Positions 6,365-14,516 of a stretch of 33,395 nucleotides of DNA are shown one piece after another. A program made the position numbers and the translations under genes. Location: positions 1 to 33,395 of the forward strand of contig URSX01000009.1 in NCBI GenBank assembly GCA_900550615.1, written 5' to 3'. The notes beneath the pieces were generated by a model. It did no database searches and was not told the DNA's origin. It saw only the letters and a program-made list of their open reading frames with translations. Source of the stretch: an uncultured Eubacteriales bacterium. GTDB taxonomy: Bacteria > Bacillota > Clostridia > Oscillospirales > Oscillospiraceae. The number at the start of each line of letters is the position of its first letter. Within the stretch, counting starts at the first letter, position 1.

Positions 6365-7264
6365 TTACCATTTCATATATTCCTCGATGGCCTTCTTCTT
6401 GCCCTGAGCAGGCTTTTCCGTCCACTTTTCAGGCCGCTTTTCCGCCTGCACCTCCTGGAGCGTCCGCAGGCCGTCCTTGTCCCAGCGGCGCAGGATGCCG
6501 TTTAAGTATCGCCAGTCCATGCCCTGTTTTTTCATCACCGTTTTCTCGTAGGCCAGGGCCACCATCTCCGGGGAGAAGCCCCATTCCATCCATTGCAGGA
6601 TGTACTTTTCCTCAGACGGCACGGGGCGCCTGTCGCCCATCTGCATGGCCGCCATATACTGCGCCGTCTCCTCCCGCTTCCGGGCGGCTGTGCGCAGATA
6701 TCGGGCAGCGGCCTCCTGGTCAAACAGGCCGCGCTTGGCCCAGTAGTAGCCCTCCTTCTCCACAGCGGCCACCGTGGGCCTGCGCCCCTGGCCGAACCGC
6801 CGCTCCTGCTCCTCCACGCAGTAGCGCACCAGCAGGAAGATCACATCCGCCGACAGGCCCACCTCGTGGCGCAGATTGGCCAGACGCCGCAGGTCCATGG
6901 TGGTGAGCTTTTTGCCAAGGCAGCGCTCCGTCTCCCCCACCAGCATCTCAAACTCCGGATCCCGCAGCATTTCCTCCAGCTCCGCGGCGGTATATTCCGC
7001 CTGCCGGGCCGCCGGCTCCGGGGCGGGCAGGCTCTGCATCTGGATCAGGCCCATGCCCTCCAGCTTACTCTGGGCCGCCTGCAGCCGCAGGGCGCTCATA
7101 TTCAGCCGCCGCATCAGCTGCTCCGCCGTCACGGCGTCCTCCGCGCGCATGAGGGTCAGGTACAGCAGCGCCGCGTCGCCGTCCGCCGCCTGCACCAGTG
7201 CGTCCACCTGCCGCGCCGGCAGCACCAGGGTCTTCTCCCTGTCCGGTATGATATAGCCCGCCAT
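6365..7264 (-). CDS. dnaD: DnaD/DnaB-like replication initiation protein
   Basis: A 299-aa protein with an N-terminal winged-helix-like segment (about residues 1-85) and two C-terminal DnaD-type repeats, one containing YYWAKRGLF and the other WMEWGFSPEMVALAYE ... MDWRYLNGILRRW. The last motif, with YxxxIL.W, is the mark of the DnaD/DnaB domain that remodels DNA and recruits the helicase loader in Firmicutes. It starts behind a strong AAGGAGG and lies directly before the loader ATPase gene. Whether it is functionally DnaD or DnaB cannot be said from sequence alone. Confidence 0.88.
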   Translation of the reverse strand: MAGYIIPDREKTLVLPARQVDALVQAADGDAALLYLTLMRAEDAVTAEQLMRRLNMSALRLQAAQSKLEGMGLIQMQSLPAPEPAARQAEYTAAELEEMLRDPEFEMLVGETERCLGKKLTTMDLRRLANLRHEVGLSADVIFLLVRYCVEEQERRFGQGRRPTVAAVEKEGYYWAKRGLFDQEAAARYLRTAARKREETAQYMAAMQMGDRRPVPSEEKYILQWMEWGFSPEMVALAYEKTVMKKQGMDWRYLNGILRRWDKDGLRTLQEVQAEKRPEKWTEKPAQGKKKAIEEYMKW

Positions 7265-7324
7265 GGGCGCACCTCCTTTTTATCTCTGGCGAAGAAGCTC
7301 CGTTTTTTCCGCCAAAAAGATTTG

Positions 7325-7367
7325 AATTTTTCGCGTCTGCGGACGCGAACTCTGCGAGGCTTTTTTA
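7325..7367. repeat. Hairpin repeat, copy 1
   Basis: CGCGTC-TGCG-GACGCG hairpin followed by AACTCTGCGAGG and a T tract. A closely similar element lies at 21431-21472 in the same orientation. Here it falls in the leader of the dnaD unit, read on the opposite strand. Confidence 0.65.
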
Positions 7368-7390
7368 GTCTGCACAGTAATGCAGATTAC

Positions 7391-7419
7391 ATTTTACACG
7401 AAAACCCCTTTTTCGTAAA
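7391..7419 (-). promoter_or_regulatory. Promoter of the dnaD-dnaC unit
   Basis: Minus strand: TTTACG (7419-7414), 17-bp spacer, TAAAAT (7396-7391). Transcription would give a leader of about 120 bases that includes the hairpin repeat at 7325-7367 before the dnaD start. Confidence 0.5.
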
Positions 7420-7470
7420 GCCGCCGGGGCGGGTTTATTTGTTAATTTTTTGTTTTCGGCCAGAAAATAC

Positions 7471-7498
7471 TTCCGCCGCCGGGAAAATGTGTTATAAT
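7471..7498 (+). promoter_or_regulatory. zapA promoter
   Basis: Perfect TATAAT (7493-7498) with an extended TGT in front and a weak -35 (TTCCGC, 16-bp spacer), 44 bases before the zapA start. Confidence 0.55.
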
Positions 7499-7542
7499 AA
7501 GGTGATTAATTATGCGGATCATATGGGAAACAGGAGGCAGCT

Positions 7543-7860
7543 ATGGCAAACCGAATCACAGTGAGCATCTGCGGAGAAGATTATACCCTGGTGGCCGAGG
7601 AGAGCACCGCCTACATGGAGCAGGTGGCCGCCCTGGTGGACAAGAAGATGAAGGAGGTCATCGCCGGCGTCAAGGTGGGGCGTAATGACGCGGCGGTGCT
7701 GGCCGCCGTGAACCTGGCGGATGAGCTGCTCAAGAACGAGCAGTCCGCAGAGAATCTGCGCCGCCAGGTGAAGAGCTATCTGGACGAGGCCGCCCAGGCC
7801 AAGAGCGAGGTCTCCGACCTTAAGCGCCAGCTTTTCCGGGCCCAGCAGGGGAAGAAGTAA
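7543..7860 (+). CDS. zapA: Cell division protein ZapA
   Basis: ZapA binds and bundles FtsZ filaments at mid-cell. The 105-aa protein has the family's N-terminal beta hairpin (NRITVSICGEDYTL) and a conserved YMEQVAALVDKKM segment, then AAVLAAVNLADELLK and a long coiled coil used for dimer and tetramer formation. AGGAGG precedes the ATG. The U32 gene starts 4 bases after its stop, so the two are co-transcribed. Confidence 0.92.
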   Translation: MANRITVSICGEDYTLVAEESTAYMEQVAALVDKKMKEVIAGVKVGRNDAAVLAAVNLADELLKNEQSAENLRRQVKSYLDEAAQAKSEVSDLKRQLFRAQQGKK

Positions 7861-7864
7861 GTTT

Positions 7865-9925
7865 ATGGAACTGCTTGCCCCCGCCGGATCGCCGGAGGCG
7901 CTGCTGGCCGCCGTGCAGAACGGAGCGGACGCCGTGTACATGGGGCTGGGCAGCTTCAATGCCCGCCGCAGCGCCCGGAATTTTACCGACGAGACCTTTG
8001 CCGCCGCCGTGGCCTACTGCCACGAGCGCGGGGTTCGGGTCTATCTCACCCTCAACACCCTCCTGACGGACCGGGAGCTGCCCGACGCGGCGGAAACGCT
8101 CCGCAAGGCAAGCGCCTGGGGCGTGGACGCGGTGCTGGTGCAGGACTGGGGCCTGTGGCAGCTGGCCCGGACAGCAGCGCCGGATCTGCCCCTCCACGCC
8201 AGCACCCAGATGAGCCTGCATACCCTCGCGGGGGCTAAACGCGCCGCCGAGCTGGGCATGGAGCGGGTGGTGCTGGCCCGGGAGCTTTCAGCCCGGGATG
8301 TGGAGGGCATCTGCCGGGCCTGCGGAGCGGAGGTGGAGGTCTTCGCCCACGGGGCCCTGTGCATGTGCTACTCCGGCCAGTGCGCCATGAGCGCCATGAT
8401 CGGCGGCCGCAGCGGCAACCGGGGCACCTGCGCCCAGCCCTGCCGCCTGCCGTATACCGTGGGCGAAAAATCCGGGTATCTTCTGAGCCTGAAGGACAAT
8501 AACCTCGCCCCCTATCTGAACCAGATGGCGCAGATGGGCGTTGCCTGCGTGAAGCTGGAGGGACGCATGAAGCGGCCGGAGTATGTGGCGGCGGTGACGG
8601 GTATTTACCGCCGGCTGCTGGATGAAAAGCGTCCCCCCACGGCGGAGGAGCACGCCCAGCTGGAGCGGGCCTTTTCCCGCTCCGGGTTCACCGACGGCTA
8701 CTGGCTGGGCCAAAAAGGCCCCCGGATGTTCGGCATGCGGCCGGAGAGCGCCCGGTGGCCGGAGGAGTGGTTCGCCCAGGTGCGCAAGACCTATGAAAAC
8801 GGCGTGGAAAACCGCCCGGTGCCCGTAGCCTTTTCCTGCCGGATCGCGGCGGGGGAAGCGGCCGCCCTCACGGCGGCACTGCCCGATGGGCGCAGCGTGA
8901 CTGTGCGCGGCGCCGTGCCCGAGACGGCCCGCAGCCGCGCCCTCACGGAGGACGAGCTGCGCTCCCGCCTGCAAAAAACCGGCGGAACGGTCTTCACCTG
9001 CCGGGAGATGGAGATTTCTCTGGAGGACGGCTTGATGCTCTCCGCCGGAAGCATCAACGCCCTGCGGCGGGATGCCCTGTCGCAGCTCCGGGCCCTGCTG
9101 GTGCAGCCGCCTGCGCGGCGGGTCTTCCCCACCCCGGCCCTGCCGGCGGCGGAGGGCTATACCGCCGCGCCCAGCCTGACGGCCTCCGTCACCTACGCCC
9201 GGCAGCTGACAGAGGAGCTGGCCAGGGGCGTGGAATATCTGTACCTGCCCCTTTCTCTGCTGGAGGAGGTGGATCTGGACGAGTACGCCGGACACACGAA
9301 GCTGTGCGCCGTGCTGCCCCGGATCTTCCGCACGGAGGACGAGGAGGTCTTCCGCCAAATCCTCCGGAAGAATCCCCAGCTGGCCGCCGTGGCCGTGAGC
9401 AATCTGGGACACCTGCCCATTGTGGAGGGCCTGGGCCTTGAGGTACGGGGCGATCTGGGCATGAACGTATTCAACAGCCGGGCCCTGCTGCTCATGCAGG
9501 AGCTGGGGCTAAGCAGCGTCACGGTCTCCGCTGAGCTGCGGCACCAGCAGGTGCGTGATCTGAAAAAATACCTCCCCTGCGAGGCGGTGGTCTACGGACG
9601 GCTGCCGCTGATGGTCACAGAGAACTGCCCCCTGCGGTGCAGTGGGCGATGCAGCGGCGGAAACGGCGGCGTGCTCACCGACCGCACCGGGGCGCAGTTT
9701 CCGGTGCTGTGCGGCTACGGCTGCCGGCCGGAGATACAAAACAGCAGGCCCCTGTACCTGGCGGATAAGCCCGAGTGGACAAACTGCGGTCTGCACTGGG
9801 CAAGGCTCCGCTTTACCACGGAGACGGCAGAGGAGGCGCTGAACATTCTGCGCCGCTACCAGGGCCAGGGCGCGCCGACGCCCCAGGACTTCACAAGGGG
9901 TCTGTTTTACCGGGGCGTGGAGTGA
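7865..9925 (+). CDS. U32-family peptidase / RlhA-like RNA hydroxylase
   Basis: A 686-aa U32 protein. It opens with the family's LLAPAGSPEALLAAVQNGADAVY strand, carries the signature region FAHGALCMCYSGQCAMSA and RGTCAQPCRLPY (clustered cysteines around residues 163-195), and has a second Cys-rich segment near residues 585-622 (ENCPLRCSGRC, then CGYGC). Some U32 members, such as RlhA, hydroxylate a cytidine of 23S rRNA using an iron-sulfur cluster; others were described as collagenase-like peptidases. The long C-terminal extension fits the larger RlhA-like group. Which activity applies is not decided by the sequence. It is coupled to zapA, a common pairing in Clostridia. Confidence 0.9.
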   Translation: MELLAPAGSPEALLAAVQNGADAVYMGLGSFNARRSARNFTDETFAAAVAYCHERGVRVYLTLNTLLTDRELPDAAETLRKASAWGVDAVLVQDWGLWQLARTAAPDLPLHASTQMSLHTLAGAKRAAELGMERVVLARELSARDVEGICRACGAEVEVFAHGALCMCYSGQCAMSAMIGGRSGNRGTCAQPCRLPYTVGEKSGYLLSLKDNNLAPYLNQMAQMGVACVKLEGRMKRPEYVAAVTGIYRRLLDEKRPPTAEEHAQLERAFSRSGFTDGYWLGQKGPRMFGMRPESARWPEEWFAQVRKTYENGVENRPVPVAFSCRIAAGEAAALTAALPDGRSVTVRGAVPETARSRALTEDELRSRLQKTGGTVFTCREMEISLEDGLMLSAGSINALRRDALSQLRALLVQPPARRVFPTPALPAAEGYTAAPSLTASVTYARQLTEELARGVEYLYLPLSLLEEVDLDEYAGHTKLCAVLPRIFRTEDEEVFRQILRKNPQLAAVAVSNLGHLPIVEGLGLEVRGDLGMNVFNSRALLLMQELGLSSVTVSAELRHQQVRDLKKYLPCEAVVYGRLPLMVTENCPLRCSGRCSGGNGGVLTDRTGAQFPVLCGYGCRPEIQNSRPLYLADKPEWTNCGLHWARLRFTTETAEEALNILRRYQGQGAPTPQDFTRGLFYRGVE

Positions 9926-10052
9926 TCCCTACGAAGATTCCCTTTGGAAGTTTCCGCCGTCGGTGGACGGTGAACCCCATTGGATATATACATTTTGTAT
10001 TATTGTCGTAAATTATCGCTATTTGTATTTGCTTTTTTGAGAGGTAGCCCCC

Positions 10053-10502
10053 ATGGAACTGAAATTCAAAGCCCTGCACCCGAAGATCGGCCGGGAGATC
10101 CCCCTGCCGCAGTTTGCCACCCCCGGCTCGGCCGCCATGGATCTGCAGGCGTGCATCGACCAGCCGGTCACTCTGGCCCCCGGAGGCCGGGCGGTGATCC
10201 CCACGGGCCTTGCTATGGCGCTGCCCTCGGCGGACTATGTAGCCCTGCTCTTCGCCCGGAGCGGTCTGGGCGTGAAAAAGGGCGTGTGCCTTTCCAACGG
10301 CGTCGGCGTCATTGACAGCGACTACCGGGGAGAAATCTCCGTGGGTCTTGTGAACCTGTCGGAGCAGACCCATATAGTGCTGCCCGGGGACCGCATTGCC
10401 CAGCTGATGGTAGTTCCGGTAGTCAGGCCGGTAGTCACTTTGGCAGCCGAATTGGACGACACCTGCCGGGGTACCGGCGGCTTCGGGTCTACAGGGAGGT
10501 AA
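10053..10502 (+). CDS. dut: dUTP diphosphatase (dUTPase)
   Basis: Hydrolyses dUTP to dUMP, keeping uracil out of DNA and supplying dTMP synthesis. The 149-aa trimeric-type protein shows all five motifs in order: TPGSAAMDL, ARSGLGVKKG, GVGVIDSDYRGEI (catalytic Asp and Tyr region), PGDRIAQL and RGTGGFGSTG at the C-terminus. It is the first gene of the run into maf-mreC-mreD-pbp2. The 127 bases before it are AT-rich in their second half, but I could not define a convincing promoter there. Confidence 0.96.
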   Translation: MELKFKALHPKIGREIPLPQFATPGSAAMDLQACIDQPVTLAPGGRAVIPTGLAMALPSADYVALLFARSGLGVKKGVCLSNGVGVIDSDYRGEISVGLVNLSEQTHIVLPGDRIAQLMVVPVVRPVVTLAAELDDTCRGTGGFGSTGR

Positions 10503-10507
10503 GGAAA

Positions 10508-11086
10508 ATGTCTAAGATCGTTCTGGCCTCCGGTTCCCCCCGGCGGCAAGAGCTGCTGGGCCGCATGGGCATCACGGATTTTACCGTCCGGGTGCCGGAG
10601 GTGGAGGAGAGCTATCCCGCCGGTCTCTCCCCCGAGGAGACGGTGTGCTATATCTCCCGGGAAAAGTCGGATGCCGCCAGGCTCCTGTGCGATGAGAATG
10701 AGCTGATCATCACCGCCGACACCATGGTTTTCCTGGACGACAAGCGACTGGGCAAGCCAAAGGACGAGGCCCAGGCCCTGGAGATGCTCACGGCTCTGGC
10801 GGGCCGCCGGCACACGGTGTGCACCGGCGTTACCGTGCGGCGGGGGGATGTGATCCTCACCCGGGCGCAGAGCACGGACGTGTATTTCCGGCCCGCCACG
10901 GAGCGGGAGCTGCGCGCCTACATCCGCACCGGGGAGCCTATGGACAAAGCCGGAGCCTACGGCGTGCAGGGCAAGGGCTCGCTGCTGGTCCGGCGCATTG
11001 ACGGCGACTTTTTCAACGTCATGGGCCTGCCAGTAGAAATGCTGGCAGAAATGCTGAAAACCTTTGAAATTGACCTTTTGGAGTAA
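10508..11086 (+). CDS. maf: Maf-family nucleoside triphosphate pyrophosphatase
   Basis: Maf proteins hydrolyse non-canonical or excess dTTP/UTP-like nucleotides and are linked to septum control. The 192-aa sequence opens with LASGSPRRQELL, the family's nucleotide-binding loop, and carries ITADTMV (catalytic Asp region), GKPKDEAQA, and the C-terminal DKAGAYGVQGKG. It begins 5 bases after dut and is followed after 5 bases by mreC, the order found in the mre cluster of Firmicutes. Confidence 0.95.
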   Translation: MSKIVLASGSPRRQELLGRMGITDFTVRVPEVEESYPAGLSPEETVCYISREKSDAARLLCDENELIITADTMVFLDDKRLGKPKDEAQALEMLTALAGRRHTVCTGVTVRRGDVILTRAQSTDVYFRPATERELRAYIRTGEPMDKAGAYGVQGKGSLLVRRIDGDFFNVMGLPVEMLAEMLKTFEIDLLE

Positions 11087-11091
11087 GATTT

Positions 11092-11925
11092 ATGAAGAAT
11101 TTCTTCAACAAAACCGGTATCTGGATCCTGGCGGCGGCGGTGGTGATCGTGCTGACTCTGTCCATCCTTTCCGCCGCCGGAACGGGCCTGCTGAATAACA
11201 TCGCCGGGACCATCGCCTCCCCCTTCCGCTCCGCCGGAGCTGCCATCGGCAACTGGTTCGGCTCCATTTCCGATAAGTTTGAGAATGTGGAGACCTTGAA
11301 GAAGGAGAACGAGGAGCTGCGCAAGCGCGTGGCCGAGCTGGAGGATGCCAACCGCCAGGCCCAGACCGACAGCCAGGAGAACCAGCGTCTGCGCAACCTT
11401 TTGAATCTGCGCCAGCAGCGGCGGGATTTCCAATTCGAGAGCGCCAAGGTCACCCAGTACGAAAACTCCAACTGGGCCTCCACCCTCACCCTGAACCGCG
11501 GCACCAGCAGCGGCGTGGCGGTCAACAACTGCGTGGTGGATGAAAACGGCGCCCTGGTGGGCGTTGTCACCGAGGCGGGGCTCAACTGGTGCACCGTGGC
11601 CACGGTGCTGGACACCCAGGCCCAGTTCGGCGCCACGGTGTTCCGCACGGGGGAATCCTCCGTGGCCATGGGCGACCTGTCCCTGATGCACAGCGACAAG
11701 CTGAAGCTCAACTACCTCACCGGCACCAATCCTCCGGTGGGCGGCGACCTGGTGCTCACCTCGGGTCTGGGCGGCTACTACCCCTCGGGCCTGGTCATCG
11801 GGACGGTGGAGGACGTGCGCACCGACGACTCGGGCCTGACCCAGTACGCCGTGGTGCAGCCCAGGGTAACTCCCGCCGACCTGGTGGAGGTGTTCATCAT
11901 CACCTCCTTCGACGTTGTGGACTGA
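11092..11925 (+). CDS. mreC: Rod shape-determining protein MreC
   Basis: A bitopic membrane protein that organises the elongasome. The 277 residues contain an N-terminal transmembrane helix (about 8-30), a Lys/Glu-rich coiled coil (about 60-110), and two beta-barrel subdomains of the periplasmic-side core, with LTLNRGTSSGVAVNN and GVVTEAGLNWCTVATVLD in the expected positions. It lies between maf and mreD, 10 bases before the latter. Confidence 0.94.
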   Translation: MKNFFNKTGIWILAAAVVIVLTLSILSAAGTGLLNNIAGTIASPFRSAGAAIGNWFGSISDKFENVETLKKENEELRKRVAELEDANRQAQTDSQENQRLRNLLNLRQQRRDFQFESAKVTQYENSNWASTLTLNRGTSSGVAVNNCVVDENGALVGVVTEAGLNWCTVATVLDTQAQFGATVFRTGESSVAMGDLSLMHSDKLKLNYLTGTNPPVGGDLVLTSGLGGYYPSGLVIGTVEDVRTDDSGLTQYAVVQPRVTPADLVEVFIITSFDVVD

Positions 11926-11935
11926 GGGCGGCACT

Positions 11936-12442
11936 ATGGGACATCGTGACTACGTTTACAAGTGGCTGTTTTATGCCCTGATGACGCTTTTTTTCATCCT
12001 TTTGCAGGTGTTTGCCCTGGTACATGTGCGCATCTGGGGGGTGCATCCGTTCCTGTTTCCGGTGCTGGTGGCCACCGTGGCCGCCTTGGAACCGGCCCAC
12101 GAGAGCGCCATTTACGCGCTGGTACTGGGGATGCTGCTGGATATCACCATGCCGGGGGTGATCCCCTGCTTTTACACGGTGACATTCATCGTGGTGCTGG
12201 TGGCCTCCCGGCTGCTGAGCACCAAGGTACTCTCCTGGCCCTTCTTCTGCTGCATGCTGTGCGGCGTGCTGAGCATCGTATGCTCGGGGCTGCTGAACAC
12301 GCTGTTTCTCAACGCTTCCGTCAGCGTCCCCCTCTCCGCTGCGGCCCTGCTGATAGGCAAGGAGCTGCTGCTGACGCTGCCGCTGATGCCGCTGGTCTAC
12401 CTGCCGGCCTACCGGATCCGGCAGACCTTTCAGCGGGAATAA
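11936..12442 (+). CDS. mreD: Rod shape-determining protein MreD
   Basis: A 168-aa integral membrane protein with about five hydrophobic segments, the expected form for MreD. The start is the ATG giving MGHRDYVYKWLF, 10 bases after the mreC stop and behind GAGGGCGG; a longer reading from 11915 would overlap mreC. MreD connects MreC to the cell-wall synthase complex. The assignment rests on topology, length and position between mreC and pbp2 more than on any fixed motif. Confidence 0.88.
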   Translation: MGHRDYVYKWLFYALMTLFFILLQVFALVHVRIWGVHPFLFPVLVATVAALEPAHESAIYALVLGMLLDITMPGVIPCFYTVTFIVVLVASRLLSTKVLSWPFFCCMLCGVLSIVCSGLLNTLFLNASVSVPLSAAALLIGKELLLTLPLMPLVYLPAYRIRQTFQRE

Positions 12443-12477
12443 GACACCCATACCCCGGATAAGGAGGCGAGCTTCTC

Positions 12478-14505
12478 TTGAAAAAATCCAACCCCTACCG
12501 CCGTCGGCTGATCGTGCTGCTGAGCTTTCTGGCAGCGGCGCTGCTGCTCTTCGGCGGGCTGCTGTTTTACTACCAGGTCATCAACGGCGACCGCTATCGG
12601 GCCCAGTCCGTGGCCAGCACCGCCAAGCGGGAGACCGTGGAGACCAGCCGGGGTATCATCACCGACCGCAACGGCAAGGTGCTGGTGTCCAACCGACTGA
12701 CCTATACCCTGAAATTCTCCGATGAGAATTTCGACGATGATGCCGCCTGCAACAGCGCCGTGTGGCGGCTGATCCAGCTGTGCCAGCAGGAGAGCGTCAC
12801 ATGGGCCGATCCCCTGCCGCTGACCAGTGCGGCCCCCTATGCCCTCACAAGCAGCACACCCGGCGAAACCTTCCTCAACTGGCTGGACAGCCACGACATC
12901 CCCTACACGGGGAAGGAGGAGATCACTCTCTCTATCAGCGGCGGAGAGCTGGTGGATATGCTGCGTAAGATCTATAAAATTTCCGACGATTTTTCCGCCG
13001 ACCAGGCCCGGCTCATCGCCGGAGTGCGCTACGGCGCTGACGTATCCGGCGGCTATGTGTTCGCCGAGGACGTGTCGGTGAAGGTCATCAGTCAGGTGGT
13101 GGACGGCCACTACGCAGGCGTTTCCACCGGCACCTCCAGCCAGCGGGTATACAACACCCAGTATGCCGCCCATATCCTGGGCCGGGTGGGCCGCATTTTC
13201 GCCGAGGACTGGAGTAAGTATAAGGACAAGGGCTACTCCATGGATGCCCTGGTGGGCAAGGGCGGCGTGGAGGAGGCCTTTGAGGAGTATCTCCACGGGG
13301 TCAACGGCATGAAGCTGGTGACCACCGACAAGAGCGGCAAGGTCACTGGCGAGCTCTACGCCAAGGAGCCTCAGCCCGGCAATACCGTAGCGCTGACCAT
13401 CGACCTGGATCTGCAGAAGGCAGCGGAGGAGTCCCTGGCAAACACCATCCGCTCCATGACCAAGGCCGACGGCGTAGCCCGCGGCGGCGCGGCGGCCGTG
13501 GTTGGCGTGGGCACCGGCGAGGTGCTGGCCCTGGCCAGCTATCCTACCTACGACCTGAACAAGTGGGACGAGATGTACGACACCTGGAGCAAGGACAGCT
13601 CCCTGCCCATGTTCAACCGCGCCACCGACGGCACCTATGCCCCCGGCTCCACCTTCAAGCCCTGCACCGCAGTGGCCGCGCTGGAGTCCGGTATCATCAC
13701 CCCCTCCACCACCATTGTGGACAGGGGCATCTACACCTACTATTCCTTCCCCCAGCCCCGCTGCTGGATCTACAGCTCCACCGGCGGCACCCACGGGGCC
13801 GTGAATGTGTCCCAGGCCATTACGGTATCGTGCAACTACTTTTTCTATGAGGTAGGTCGGCTCACGGGCATCCAGCGGCTGGACAGCTACGCCAAGCAGT
13901 TCGGCCTGGGTGAGCACACAGGCATTGAGATCGGCGATTCCACCGGTATGCTGGCCAGCCCCGAGACCGCAGAGGCCCTGGGTGAGGAGTGGACCGACGG
14001 CCAGACCATCACCGCCGCCATCGGCCAGTCCTACAACCTGTTTACTCCCCTGCAGATGGCCAACTATGTGGCCACACTGGTCTCCGGCGGCGACCACTAT
14101 GAAACGCATCTGCTGAAAAACGCCAAGTCCTACGACAACTCCTCCGTGGTCTATGCCTACAACAAGGATCCGCTGAATCACGTGGACATCAGCGACAGCA
14201 CCCTGGCTGCCGTGAAGGAAGGCATGCGCAACCTGGCCACAGGGAGCCTGAGTTATGTGTTCAATAAGTGCATCGTCCCCGTGGGCTGCAAGACCGGTAC
14301 CGCCGAGACCAACTCCCAGCTGGCCAACGGCTGCTTCGTGGCCTTCGCCCCCTATGACGATCCCCAGATCGCTGTGTGCGTGGTCGTTGAGCAGGGCGAC
14401 GGCGGCTCCTACCTGGCCCCCATCGCCCGGGACATCATCAACGCTTACTTCTCCAGCGCCTCCACGGACACCACCGTCACAGGGGAAAATACCCTGCTGC
14501 AATGA
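12478..14505 (+). CDS. mrdA: Penicillin-binding protein 2 (class B transpeptidase)
   Basis: Cross-links peptidoglycan during cell elongation. The 675-aa protein has an N-terminal transmembrane helix (about 11-31), a pedestal/dimerisation region beginning near SRGIITDRNGKVL, and a transpeptidase domain with Ser391-x-x-Lys394 in PGSTFKP, SCN (451-453) and KTGT (from 605). It starts with TTG, supported by AAGGAGG 10 bases upstream; no ATG would keep the membrane anchor. The stop overlaps an ATG of the downstream GH13 frame. It is the last cell-wall gene of the maf-mreC-mreD run. Confidence 0.95.
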   Translation: MKKSNPYRRRLIVLLSFLAAALLLFGGLLFYYQVINGDRYRAQSVASTAKRETVETSRGIITDRNGKVLVSNRLTYTLKFSDENFDDDAACNSAVWRLIQLCQQESVTWADPLPLTSAAPYALTSSTPGETFLNWLDSHDIPYTGKEEITLSISGGELVDMLRKIYKISDDFSADQARLIAGVRYGADVSGGYVFAEDVSVKVISQVVDGHYAGVSTGTSSQRVYNTQYAAHILGRVGRIFAEDWSKYKDKGYSMDALVGKGGVEEAFEEYLHGVNGMKLVTTDKSGKVTGELYAKEPQPGNTVALTIDLDLQKAAEESLANTIRSMTKADGVARGGAAAVVGVGTGEVLALASYPTYDLNKWDEMYDTWSKDSSLPMFNRATDGTYAPGSTFKPCTAVAALESGIITPSTTIVDRGIYTYYSFPQPRCWIYSSTGGTHGAVNVSQAITVSCNYFFYEVGRLTGIQRLDSYAKQFGLGEHTGIEIGDSTGMLASPETAEALGEEWTDGQTITAAIGQSYNLFTPLQMANYVATLVSGGDHYETHLLKNAKSYDNSSVVYAYNKDPLNHVDISDSTLAAVKEGMRNLATGSLSYVFNKCIVPVGCKTGTAETNSQLANGCFVAFAPYDDPQIAVCVVVEQGDGGSYLAPIARDIINAYFSSASTDTTVTGENTLLQ

Positions 14506-14516
14506 GGAGCATGTCT

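Noticed and set aside
9926..10052. A possible promoter before dut
   Set aside because: The stretch is AT-rich, but no -35/-10 pair with acceptable spacing and match was found, so none is listed.
12430..14502. A 690-codon open frame on the minus strand opposite pbp2
   Set aside because: It is antisense to a gene with all transpeptidase motifs; long antisense frames are common in GC-rich DNA and this one has no recognisable domain.
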